Translations under genes and position numbers: made by a program
Origin: Hyphomonadaceae bacterium
Lineage (GTDB): Bacteria; Pseudomonadota; Alphaproteobacteria; Caulobacterales; Hyphomonadaceae
Length of the DNA stretch: 64,000 bases
Assembly (NCBI GenBank): GCA_030697555.1
Contig: JAUYPV010000167.1
Span: 41,806-105,805 of the forward strand
Direction of reading: 5' to 3'
Notes under the pieces: model-generated
What the model was told of the DNA's origin: nothing
The model's database searches: none
Seen by the model: only the letters and a program-made list of their open reading frames with translations
Shown: positions 17,668 through 27,100 of the stretch, in pieces
Layout: the number at the start of each line of letters is the position of its first letter
How positions within the stretch are numbered: the first letter of the stretch is position 1

Positions 17668-18279
17668 ATGGCAGACCAGACAAGGTACTCCGACGAGACC
17701 CTGCGGGACTACGCCAAGGGCCGTCTGTCTCCCGCGGAGGCCCTCGCCCTCGAGGCGGCCGCAGACGCCGACCCTAGGCTGGCAGCGGAGATCGCCCTTG
17801 TTCGCGGTGTGGTTAAAGTTGGCGAGGCGGATGCCGGCCGCGCCGCCTCCTCCGAACTGGGTTGGGCGCGGCTTTCCCGCGCCATCGATGCGGAGAGCCA
17901 GAAGCCGCCTGCGTTCGTGCCGAAACAGTTCTCGCGCTGGCAGGTCGCCGCCGTTGCCGCGATTGCCGTCGCAGGCTGGGGCGCCGCGACCGCGCCGCTG
18001 CTCGTGGCGCGCAACGACCGGCCCGGCGGCGGCTACGCCGTGGCCAGCGAACGCCCGGCCTATGCCTATTCAGCGCAGGCGACCTTCATACCCACCGCCC
18101 AGGAGAGCGCCATTCGCGAGGCGCTGCGCTCCGTGAACGCCGAAATCGTGGCGGGCCCGAGCGCTCTGGGCGTCTATGTGCTGGCCTTCAAGGACGAGGA
18201 CGCGCTGAGCAGCGGCGTGGAAGCCCTGCGCACCCGCACCAGCGTTCTCGAATCCGCGCAGGCGATCTTAAAGCCCTAA
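17668..18279 (+). CDS. Transmembrane anti-sigma factor with subtilase-prodomain-like periplasmic end (cassette A)
   Basis: 203 residues from the ATG at 17668, which has GGGAGG upstream. The cytoplasmic part (1-90: YSDETLRDYAKGRLSPAEAL and following) looks like an anti-sigma domain but lacks the HxxxCxxC zinc motif. One membrane segment spans about 91-113. The periplasmic tail (135-203: SAIREALRSVNAEIVAG, ALGVYVLAF, VEALRTRTSVLESA) follows the beta-alpha-beta pattern of subtilase prodomains (fervidolysin/I9 type). It should hold the ECF sigma factor at the membrane. The gene is convergent with its sigma gene, 4 bp apart, instead of co-transcribed. The prodomain-like tail next to an S8 protease gene suggests a direct protease/anti-sigma contact (inference). 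Confidence 0.8.
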   Translation: MADQTRYSDETLRDYAKGRLSPAEALALEAAADADPRLAAEIALVRGVVKVGEADAGRAASSELGWARLSRAIDAESQKPPAFVPKQFSRWQVAAVAAIAVAGWGAATAPLLVARNDRPGGGYAVASERPAYAYSAQATFIPTAQESAIREALRSVNAEIVAGPSALGVYVLAFKDEDALSSGVEALRTRTSVLESAQAILKP

Positions 18280-18283
18280 ACGA

Positions 18284-18835
18284 TCAGATCCCCCGGATCA
18301 CCTTTGTCAGGCACTGCATCAGCAGCTTCTTCGCGTGGAAGATGCGGGTCTTGATCGTCCCTTCCGGAACCCGCTCAACCTCGGCGATTTCCGCGTAGCC
18401 CATGTCCTCGTAGAAGGCGAGCCGGACGGCGCGGGCGTGAGAAGCGCTCAGCTTGTCGATGCAGCCGCGCACCTGTTCGGCGTCGCTTGCGGCTTCCATC
18501 ACGGCCTGCGCATTGGGCGTCAGGTCAGGCGGATCGAAATCTTCATCCAGCGGAACTTCCCGGCCTTTCTTGCGGAAGCGGTCGATGGTCTTGTTGCGCG
18601 CGATCGAGAATATCCATGTTTTTACCGACGAACGATCTTCGTGCCGCGACGCCGAGCGCCAGACATCCAGGAATGTGTCCTGCACGACATCGAACGCCTC
18701 CATGGAATCTCGAAGACGGGATTCGACGAACACGAGCAGGCCGGCCTGATGGCGCTCATAGAGCCGCTTCATGGCGCCCTTGTCGCCGCCAGCGACACGC
18801 TTGAGCAAGGCGCGGTCATTTTCATGATCCTCCAC
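18284..18835 (-). CDS. ECF RNA polymerase sigma factor (cassette A)
   Basis: About 183 residues from the GTG at 18835 (GGAGGGAG upstream); GTG codons at 18853 and 18868 are alternatives. Region 2 is seen in DKGAMKRLYERHQAGLL, AFDVVQDTFLDVWRSA and WIFSIARNKTIDRFRKK. Region 4 is seen in LAFYEDMGYAEIAEVERVPE followed by GTIKTRIFHAKKLL. It would direct polymerase to a small regulon, probably including the barrel/protease pair and the anti-sigma gene. It is tail to tail with the anti-sigma gene, an unusual arrangement since such pairs are normally one operon. Confidence 0.92.
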   Translation of the reverse strand: MEDHENDRALLKRVAGGDKGAMKRLYERHQAGLLVFVESRLRDSMEAFDVVQDTFLDVWRSASRHEDRSSVKTWIFSIARNKTIDRFRKKGREVPLDEDFDPPDLTPNAQAVMEAASDAEQVRGCIDKLSASHARAVRLAFYEDMGYAEIAEVERVPEGTIKTRIFHAKKLLMQCLTKVIRGI

Positions 18836-19078
18836 CTCGTTCGCTCCCTCCACGCGCCCGCGGCGCACCCCGAAACCCTCGGACCGTGGTGTTGGTCGCG
18901 ATGATATGTTTGGTCAAGTCAGTCCTGCGCTCGCACTGGAAAAACTCTACGCCCTTACCGGGCCTCGGACACAGAAGGCGGACATCGGGCGCGTGACCGC
19001 CGGCGGACGGTCCAATCTGAGCGCCACGATACGACCTTGCCTCGGTGCGCTGGCTGCTTCGTCGGAGATCTTCTGCGC

Positions 19079-19112
19079 GTTGCGACGCAGCGCTCCGCTG
19101 TTGCGCCGCAAC
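19079..19112. repeat. Tandem palindromes GTTGCGNCGCAAC
   Basis: GTTGCGACGCAGC (19079-19091) and GTTGCGCCGCAAC (19100-19112) are two turns of helix apart. A third copy of the same palindrome is at 11594-11606. It could be a binding site for a dimeric regulator, or chance in GC-rich DNA. Confidence 0.3.
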
Positions 19113-19221
19113 GTCACTCCCTACCCGTCCACCGACCGCGATACTGTTTCCGGCGGGTCCGATGTCCGCTCTCATCAGGCGCATCGCGGTTGGCCGGCAT
19201 GCTGGTCAAAACGCCGCCGAA

Positions 19222-19351
19222 GGGGCCGCAGTGCTTCAGCGCATGGGACAGCTCGCAGTTCGCCGTGACCGACTACCGTTCGGGAAGCCTCCGACGCCCA
19301 GCGATTGCGCACCTCGCGACAAACGTGTTCGAGTTAGCGCGACCCGCTTGA
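19222..19351 (+). pseudogene. Second remnant of the DSSQFAV small protein
   Basis: The frame reads PQCFSAWDSSQFAVTDY and then diverges into sequence without domain character before a TGA. A stretch of about 30 bases coding DSSQFAV is nearly identical to the one at 2174-2203. FSAWD at the front and YRGRNEFGG in the other copy appear to be the two ends of one domain. Both copies are broken. Confidence 0.3.
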
Positions 19352-19401
19352 TCCTTTCCGCCATCGAGTGAAGCTATGACCCACAGCGCAAGGAAAAAGC
19401 C

Positions 19402-21153
19402 ATGAGGCGCCGCTCATTTCTCGCCGTCCTTCCTTTCATGGCGGCGCCCGCGTTCGCCCAGAACGTCAACCGGCCCGACATGCGGCCGGGGGATCGCCAG
19501 AGCGGGGCGTCGTTTGCTTCGCGCTCCACGGTGTGGGGCGCGAACAGCGCGGTTGCGACGGGCCATCCGATGGCGAGCATGATCGGCATCGATATTCTGA
19601 AACGCGGCGGTTCGGCGGTGGATGCGGCAATCGCGGCGAATGCGGCGCTGGGATTCCTCGAGCCGACGGCCAACGGGATCGGCGGGGATGCGTTCTGCCT
19701 GCTGTGGGACCCCAAGCAGAAGAAAGTGATGGGGCTGAATGGCTCCGGGCGATCGCCGGCCAACCTCACTCTGGAGATCGCGCGGTCCCGAGCGAAGAAT
19801 GGCGAGGTGCCGGGCCTGGGCGCGATTTCCATCAGCGTGCCGGGCGCGGTCGATGCCTGGTCGACGATGCACAAGCGCTACGGGAAGCTGCCGTGGAAAG
19901 ACCTGCTGGAGCCGGCCGCCGCGCTGGCCGACAAGGGCACGCCCGTGCCGCAGGCGATCTCCATGCTGATGGAGCGCGGCATGAATCGCTTCCTCGCGCC
20001 GGGGTCGGGCGTCGAGGAAACGGAGAACATCAAGAAGATGTACCTGACGCGCGGACATACGCCGCGCGAGGGGGAGATATTCCGCAATCCGGACCTCGCG
20101 CGCACGCTGCGTAACGTGGCGAAGGGCGGGCGCGACGCTTTCTATGACGGGCCGATCGCCGACACGATCGAGACCTATTTCAAGCGCGTCGGCGGGTGGA
20201 TGACGCGGAAGGACCTGGCCGCACACCATTCGGACTGGGTCGAGCCGGTATGGGTCGATTATCGCGACGGCGTCCGGGTCTATGGCATGCCGCCGAACAG
20301 CCAGGGACCGACGACGCTGCAGATGCTGTCGATCCTGAAGAATTTCGATCTCAAGGGCATGGGGCTGATGTCGCCCGCGTCGGTGCACCACCAGGCGGAG
20401 GCCAAGCGGCTCGCCTTCGAGGACCGGGCGCGGTATTTCGCTGACCCCGCGTTCGCGGAAATCCCTATTCAGTATCTGCTGTCGGACGGCTATGGGCAGG
20501 AGCGCGCCAAGCTGATCCGGCCGGACAAGGTGATGGACCGCGTCTTCCCGGGCGATGCGCCGCATCGGGGGGACACGACGTATCTCACCGCATCAGACTC
20601 CAGCGGCATGATGGTGAGCCTGATCCAATCGAATTATTCGGGTATGGGCGCCGGGTTGATGCCCGACGGGCTGGGCTTCATCTTCCAGAACCGCGGCAGC
20701 GGCTTCTCGCTGGTCGACGGCTCGCCGAACATCTATGCGCCGCGCAAGCGGCCCTTCCACACCATCATTCCCGGCTTTGCGCTGAAGCAAGGCGCGCCGT
20801 GGCTGAGCTTTGGGGTAATGGGCGGGAGCATGCAGCCGCAGGGACAGACGCAGATCGTGGTCAACCTGGTGGACCACGGGCTCGATCCGCAGGCGGCGGG
20901 CGATTGCCCGCGCTGGCGGCACGATGGCGGCTCGGAACCTACCGGCCTGCCCGATCCGAGCGGCGGCGAGCTGTCGCTGGAGTCGGGCACGCCGGCGTTC
21001 ACCCGCGCGCGGCTGGCCGATATGGGATGGAAGGTTGCGCCGATACGCACCTATGACAGCGGCTATGGCGGCTACCAGTGCATCATGAAGGGCGCGGAGG
21101 CTTATGGCGCCGCTACCGAGATGAGGAAAGACGGGCTGGCGCTGGCGTACTGA
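19402..21153 (+). CDS. ggt: Gamma-glutamyltransferase
   Basis: 583 residues. An N-terminal RRRSFLAV with a hydrophobic stretch ending AFAQ suggests export, possibly by Tat. The large-subunit half holds GGSAVDAAIAANAALG and NGIGGDAFCLLWD. The autoprocessing site is GDTTYLTASD: Thr392 would become the N-terminal nucleophile of the small subunit after self-cleavage. The family hydrolyses or transfers gamma-glutamyl groups from glutathione and related peptides in the periplasm. AAGGA precedes the ATG. The gene is convergent with the amidohydrolase gene, 19 bp apart, and forms a peptide-scavenging neighbourhood with it and the TonB receptor. The small subunit is shorter than in E. coli and its substrate preference is unknown. 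Confidence 0.92.
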   Translation: MRRRSFLAVLPFMAAPAFAQNVNRPDMRPGDRQSGASFASRSTVWGANSAVATGHPMASMIGIDILKRGGSAVDAAIAANAALGFLEPTANGIGGDAFCLLWDPKQKKVMGLNGSGRSPANLTLEIARSRAKNGEVPGLGAISISVPGAVDAWSTMHKRYGKLPWKDLLEPAAALADKGTPVPQAISMLMERGMNRFLAPGSGVEETENIKKMYLTRGHTPREGEIFRNPDLARTLRNVAKGGRDAFYDGPIADTIETYFKRVGGWMTRKDLAAHHSDWVEPVWVDYRDGVRVYGMPPNSQGPTTLQMLSILKNFDLKGMGLMSPASVHHQAEAKRLAFEDRARYFADPAFAEIPIQYLLSDGYGQERAKLIRPDKVMDRVFPGDAPHRGDTTYLTASDSSGMMVSLIQSNYSGMGAGLMPDGLGFIFQNRGSGFSLVDGSPNIYAPRKRPFHTIIPGFALKQGAPWLSFGVMGGSMQPQGQTQIVVNLVDHGLDPQAAGDCPRWRHDGGSEPTGLPDPSGGELSLESGTPAFTRARLADMGWKVAPIRTYDSGYGGYQCIMKGAEAYGAATEMRKDGLALAY

Positions 21154-21172
21154 GAGCGCCTACCCTTCCGCG

Positions 21173-24070
21173 CTACTTCTTCTCCCAGACCACCGTGCCG
21201 TTCTTCATCACCCACGCGACTTTCGTGGTGTCGGTGATGTTGGCGAGCGGATCGCCGTCGATGAGCACAAGATCCGCGATCTTGCCGGGCTCGATGGAGC
21301 CGATCTGGGAGTCGACGCCGATGGCTTTGGCTGCTTCCAGCGTGGCAAGGCGCAGGACGTGCGCGGGTGCGATGCCGGCCTCGACATAGAGACGCAGCTC
21401 GACGTGGAGGGAGTCCGCGAAGGTCACGAAAGGTGAATCGACGCCCGCCACCACGCGCCCGCCCGCGTCGACGATGGCTTTCACCGTCTTCTGGATCGAC
21501 GGGATCGGCTCCGTACCGTTGCGCGAGTGCAGCGCCAGGGTCGGCGTGATGATCATGCCTGACTGCGAGATCAGAGCGACGACGTCCTGATAGGTATTGT
21601 TGAGGCGCGAGATCTTGGTCGAAAAGCCGCGACGGCTGGTGCCGCCGACATGCTCCACCTGGTCGGCCCCGTTGGCGAGCGCGGGATAGAGTTCGTGGCC
21701 CGAGATCGGGATGCCGGAGGCGTGGGCTTCGGCGATGATCGCCTTCTGGACGGTATAGTCCTCGCGCACATAGCTTTTCAGCGTGTCGAGCTTGAGAGCG
21801 GTTGAGCGGGCAACGGCGGCTTTCGCCAATTCGACCGTGCCGACAGTTTCGGAGATGCCGTAGGAGACCCGGCCACCCTCGTTGAGCGGACCGGCGGAGA
21901 AGACGCGCGGACCTGGGCGCCTGCCCGAGGCCTCGGCTTCCCGGCGCTCGACGACCTCGTAAGGATCGGCCCCGGTCTCGCGGACCGATGTGATGCCATA
22001 GCTGAACCAGCGCTGGCCGAGCGAGCGGCCGAGGCTGGTCGACTGGTGAGTATGGCTCTCGATGAGGCCAGGGATCATCGTCTTCGTGGAGGCGTCGATG
22101 AGCGTGCCGACGACCGGCCTCGATCCGGCGGGCGAGATGCCTGTGATGACATTGCGTTCGATCAGGACATCGACATTGGTCTGGTAAGCATCGCCCTTGC
22201 CGTCGAACAGCTTGCCGGCGCGGATGGTGTAACTGGTATCGGGAATGGCGCGGGTCCACATCGCGGCAGCGGTCGACGTGACGACGGCGCCGCTGGCGGC
22301 GTTCCAGGTATTGAGCTTGTCGCCGTCGACGAATATGAGCTTCGAGCCGTCAGCCGACCAGCTAGGATTCTCTCCTGACTTCGTGATCATCACCGGCGAG
22401 GGGCCGAGCTTGCCGGCATCGTCCAGTGGAACGGACCAGAGCTGATCATCGATGCGATAGACCATGTCGCCCTTGCCGCTCCAGGCCGGGCGGTTCCACT
22501 GGCGGCGGCCAAGCGATCTGCCCTCCACCGGCGACACCCATTTCGCGGCCCCCTTGCCGTCCGCGGGCGCGAGCATGAAGGCGTTGACCCCCTCCCGGAA
22601 ACGGCTGGTGAGCGGCTTGCGCGCCACGACGGCGATGGTCTCTCCGGTCGGCGACCAGGCGGGGGCGCTTGGTCCGAAGATTTCATCAGCGACGTGGGTG
22701 ATTTTTTTTGTGGCCACGTCGAGCACTTCGACCGTGCCGGCAAGGAAGATCGACGCGCGGGCATCCTTGAGAAAAGCAATCTTCTTGCCGTCAGGCGACC
22801 ATACCGGCGAGTTCGCGGGAACCTCAAGATCGGTCAGCTGGGTGAACGCGCGCCCCTGGAGTGTGAGCGTCCAGATGTCGGTCTTGCCGCCGCGGTCGGA
22901 TGCGAACGCAATCTGCGCGCCATCCGGCGACCAGCTAGGCGAAAGGTCGATCGCCTCATCGTCGGTCAACTTGGAGACCGCCCCGGTCGCAAGGCTTGTG
23001 AGCCAGAGATCGCCTACGGCGGTGAAGACGGCCTGCGATCCGTCGGGCGAAAGCGCGGGATCGAACACGCCGAGCGCCTTCTGCGGCGCCGCGTCGGTAA
23101 AGTCATAGGTGCGGCGCTTGTAGGGAGGCCGCGTAAACGTCACGGCGGCCTCGAACGGCGTGACCGTCGCCTCGCCGCCCTTCAAGGAGAAAGTCTTGAT
23201 CTTGCCGTCGGCGGTTACGGTGATGGCGTCTGCAGTGACGCTGGGCCGGAAGGGAAAGATGTCGCCTGTCTCGCTTACGGTGATGGGGTTGCCTTCACCG
23301 AGCGGCGCAAAGGTCAGGTTGGATGCCTTGGGCACAACGCCGACGACGTAGAGGCCCGAACCATCCGGCGCCCAGGCCGGCGCGCCCAGCGTCTCGGACA
23401 TGTGGATGGGTTTCGGCGCGCCGCCTGCAAGCGGGCGCACGTACAGCGTGTCGGAAACGCCATCGACGACATAGGCCAGCTTCGTACCGTCGGGCGACAC
23501 GACCGGATAGACGACATTGCCCGCCTTCTGGAAATAGGCGGCGGTCGGAGGCGCATAGCCGGCATCCTTTGCATCGACCAGTGTCGTAAGGACGTCGGAG
23601 GAGAGATCGAGGCTGACGGCGGAATAGCCGTCCCCGTCCGTCGAGTAGAGCAGTGATTTTCCATCCGGCGAGAAGGAGGGATAGCGCGCGTCGCCGGGGC
23701 CGGCGCTGCGTTTCGAAAGCCCGGTTCCGTCTGGAGCGATGGTCCAGACCGACCAGGCATCGTCAGCGAAGGCGTAGAAGGCGGCCAGCTTGCCATCCGG
23801 CGACCATGCGGGCTCCTGCGCGTCCAGTTCGGGCGCAGTCAGCGCGGTGGCCTTGCCGCCACTTCCCGGCATCGACCAGAGCGTGCCCTGGATGCTGGCG
23901 ATGATCGTGCTGCCGTCTGGCGATACGGTCGCCGACATGTTGGTGCCCTCGGTCATCACCACGGTGATGGGGGGCGGCGCGACAGGTTCGGACACAGGCG
24001 CTGCGGTGCATCCGGCCAACAGCGCCGTGAGAATGAGCAAGCGCCACGAGCTGGATTGCTGAGCAGGCAT
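21173..24070 (-). CDS. Amidohydrolase fused to a TolB-like beta-propeller, lipoprotein
   Basis: 965 residues from the ATG at 24070 (GGAG upstream). A lipobox LLAGC gives a lipoprotein anchor. Residues about 45-640 form a propeller with many PD40-type repeats (WSPDGKLAAFYA, FSPDGKSLLYS, VSPDGTKLAYV, WSPDGAQIAFASD, WSPDGKKIAFLKD, WSADGSKLIFVDG). The C-terminal third is a metal-dependent amidohydrolase of the imidazolonepropionase-like group, with GLIESHTHQSTS (HxH metal ligands), ISGHELYPAL, DQVEHVGG, VVAGVDSPF and a C-terminal IEPGKIADLVLIDGDP. Such proteins act on N-acyl amino acids, cyclic dipeptides or similar small peptides in the envelope. It lies 77 bp behind the TonB receptor gene, on the same strand, and probably in one transcript. 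Confidence 0.9.
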   Translation of the reverse strand: MPAQQSSSWRLLILTALLAGCTAAPVSEPVAPPPITVVMTEGTNMSATVSPDGSTIIASIQGTLWSMPGSGGKATALTAPELDAQEPAWSPDGKLAAFYAFADDAWSVWTIAPDGTGLSKRSAGPGDARYPSFSPDGKSLLYSTDGDGYSAVSLDLSSDVLTTLVDAKDAGYAPPTAAYFQKAGNVVYPVVSPDGTKLAYVVDGVSDTLYVRPLAGGAPKPIHMSETLGAPAWAPDGSGLYVVGVVPKASNLTFAPLGEGNPITVSETGDIFPFRPSVTADAITVTADGKIKTFSLKGGEATVTPFEAAVTFTRPPYKRRTYDFTDAAPQKALGVFDPALSPDGSQAVFTAVGDLWLTSLATGAVSKLTDDEAIDLSPSWSPDGAQIAFASDRGGKTDIWTLTLQGRAFTQLTDLEVPANSPVWSPDGKKIAFLKDARASIFLAGTVEVLDVATKKITHVADEIFGPSAPAWSPTGETIAVVARKPLTSRFREGVNAFMLAPADGKGAAKWVSPVEGRSLGRRQWNRPAWSGKGDMVYRIDDQLWSVPLDDAGKLGPSPVMITKSGENPSWSADGSKLIFVDGDKLNTWNAASGAVVTSTAAAMWTRAIPDTSYTIRAGKLFDGKGDAYQTNVDVLIERNVITGISPAGSRPVVGTLIDASTKTMIPGLIESHTHQSTSLGRSLGQRWFSYGITSVRETGADPYEVVERREAEASGRRPGPRVFSAGPLNEGGRVSYGISETVGTVELAKAAVARSTALKLDTLKSYVREDYTVQKAIIAEAHASGIPISGHELYPALANGADQVEHVGGTSRRGFSTKISRLNNTYQDVVALISQSGMIITPTLALHSRNGTEPIPSIQKTVKAIVDAGGRVVAGVDSPFVTFADSLHVELRLYVEAGIAPAHVLRLATLEAAKAIGVDSQIGSIEPGKIADLVLIDGDPLANITDTTKVAWVMKNGTVVWEKK

Positions 24071-24147
24071 GTCGGACTCCAGAAAAGAGAAACGCGCGGC
24101 GGGCGCTGGACGGCAAGGTGGCCCAGCCGCCCACGCACCCCAGCCGA

Positions 24148-27100
24148 TCAGAACGACTTCTTCAGATCGAAGTACCAGTAGCGCGGGACCGGTTGGTAGA
24201 GCGAGGAAAGCCAGCCGCCGGTATCGCCGCTGGCGAAGGGCGGATCCTCGTTCGTGATGTTGCGAACGCCAACACGGATGCTTCCATCGCCCATAACGCC
24301 CTTGTCGAACTTGTACTGCACGTATGCGTTGGTCGTGTACTGATCGCCTACTTTCCATGGAACGTTACCAGTACCAAGCACCGTCGGCTGGTAGACCAGC
24401 CCGGTATACTGCGTGAACGTGCCAATCTCCCAATTTTCCACGGCGTAAGACAGGGACATAGAACCCTTCCATTGCGGGCGACCGCCTTGTTCGATCAGGT
24501 TGCCGCCGCCAGTGATGGCGACGCCGGGGTTGATCGTGCCGGCCGCCTTGGCGGCCAGCAGGATGGCGGCTTCGGCCGTCGGACTTTGATAGTAGGTGGT
24601 GAGATTGGAGGCGTTGAGGTTGAGCCTGAACGTGCCGGGACCAGCATCCACGTCCCAGAACAGCCCGTAGTCGACGCCTTCCACTTCGAGCGGCGCCAGG
24701 TTGGTGAAGGCGGCGATGACATTGAGCACATCGCCGACCGGAGTGAGGCCCGTGCCGGCAAATTCTGCGATCTGTTGCGGCGTCGGCGCCTTGCGGATCA
24801 CAAGTGGGTTCGAGCCGCCGCTGAGACGCAGGAAATAGTCATAGGTCAGCGCCGTATCGTCTGTGAGCAGGCCGATGACGTTTTCCTGTTCGATGTGCCA
24901 GCTATCAACGGTAAGTGTCAGTGACCCTAAGGATTCGGGCAGGAAGGTGGGTTCGAAGACGGCGCCATAGGAATAGCTGGTCGACTCCTCGGGCACGAGA
25001 TTCGCGTTGCCGGATCGCAGACTGGCGACGGTGACCGAGCGATAAGCGCATTGAGAATAGGGAACGCCGCGCTGCCTTAGCGCTGCTTCGCATTGGATAT
25101 AGTCGGGATAGCCGTTTACCCGCTCAAGCATCGGGGTGTTTACCACTTCAAGGTTGGGCGCCTTGAAGCCTTCTGACCATGACCCGCGTAGCTTCAGCCC
25201 AGCCGCCACATCCCACGACATCGCTATCTTGGGCTTCGCAACAGATCCGACGTCGCTGTAGTCCTCGTACCTGCCAGCCAGTTGCAGGTCGACGGCTTCG
25301 ACCAATGGAATGTTCCAGTCCGGGCTCACCAGCGGGATCGCAAACTCGATATAGGCGGATGCCGTGTTGCGGGCGCCCTTCACGTCCGGCGATGGGCTGT
25401 GGCCCATCAGATCGGAGGTGGAGACGAGCGCGCCTGTGATCTGGTTATAGAACGGCGTAGACGTGTCTTGCCGGGCATCGCGATCGTCCCAGTACATTTC
25501 GCGGCGCCATTCGACGCCCGCCGCCACGCCGATGTCGCCGGCCCAATAGGTCAGGAGATCCGGCTTGGAGACTTTAAGATCTCCCAGCAGCAGCGATGTG
25601 CGGTTTTCCCGCACCTGCTTGATCCGGAAACTGTCGATCGTCGCCTGAAGGTTGCCGGTACTGTCGCCGATACTCGGAGTTGCCGGATTGCCCCCGCTGA
25701 ACGGATTATAGGCCGTGTTGTCGGTGCGGTTGAGGGCCTGCTGGAACAGCGTCGAGGAATAGCCATCCGCCTCGTCGTGCACCTCGGCTTCGCTGTAGAG
25801 AACGGCGCTGTCCCAATCCCAACCCCAAAAATCGCCCTTCAAGCCGGCGAGCACGCGGAATTGGTCATTATCGACCACGACGTCGCGCGTACCCGCATCG
25901 ACGAGGTTATAGCTGGTAATTACAATCGGAACGCCCGCCGCCGATGAGTTCAGGCCCGACAGCCGATTGGGGCCGGAGCCTAGTGGGTTCCAGTAAGCGT
26001 TCGCGGCGATTGTGATCGGCGCTGATCCGAGCGATCCGCCCGATCCGATCACGGATTCGGTTTGGGCCTGATAGTAGCCGGCCTCGCCATAGACCCTCAG
26101 GTTTTCCGTAAGGTCGTAGTTTGCGAAGGCAAAGGCGTTGTAGCGCTCCACGCCTGGCAGCGTCGTGAGGTCCTTGAACGTGTTTGGCGAGTCGTAACGC
26201 ATTTCGCGGTAGCTCGCCGCCGTCACGGCGCCTGGTGCGAAACACACGCTGGTGTAGCCGGAAGGCGTGCAAGTCGCCGCATTGCCGAAGCCGCTCGTCG
26301 GCTGGCTGTGGAATGCACCCGTTGCGTCGGTGAACAGCACGCCGTTCCTGCGGATGCCGCCCGCGGGCGCCGTACCTGAAACGGGCGTGAAGACTCCCCA
26401 GGGCGAACCGGTGGCGCGTGCATCGAACACCACCGCCGGACTGCCCCAGGGTGTTCCGGCCACGAAGTTGCGACGATCAGCGTGATCGGTGTAGTCCTGA
26501 TCCGACGCCAGTAGCGACGACCGGTCCGTCGCGCCCAGGAACAACGAAATATTGCCGCGGCCCTCGGCAAACTCCGTGCCGTAGAGGACGCTGCCGGTAA
26601 ACTCCCGCACGTTGGTGTCTTCGGCAAAACCGTATTGAAGGCTGACATTGAGGCCCTCAAAATCGTCCTGCAGCACGTTGTTGACCACGCCGGCAACGGC
26701 GTCGGAGCCATAGAGAGCGGCGGCGCCGTCCTTCAGCACTTCGACGCGCGCGAGACCCTGCACCGGTACAGCGTTGACGTTGTAACCGAACACGGGCGTT
26801 TGGTTGTCGGTCTGCGAGGTCGGATGCAGCACCGAGCGGCGGCCGTTGAGGAGCATCAGCGTGTTGCCCTGCGCCAGGCCGCGAAGACTTACCGTCGAAA
26901 CGTCCCCGCGCGCCGCGTTGGAGTTGCCGCCACCGAGATAAGTGCCGTTGAAGGTAATGTCTCCGGCCTGCGGCACGGTACGGAAGAGTTCTTCCGCCGA
27001 GACCGCCCCCGTCGCCTCGATCTCCTCGATTCCAACGACCGTCACAGGCAACGCGCCAGTCGTTTCGGCGCCGGCGATCTGGGATCCGACGATGACCACC

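Larger units (their letters stand above)
18836..19401. other. Intergenic region with palindromes and a gene remnant
   Basis: No intact gene. It holds two 13-bp near-palindromes 21 bp apart (19079 and 19100) and a remnant of the DSSQFAV protein (19222-19351). The promoter of the gamma-glutamyltransferase gene should lie near its right end. Confidence 0.4.
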
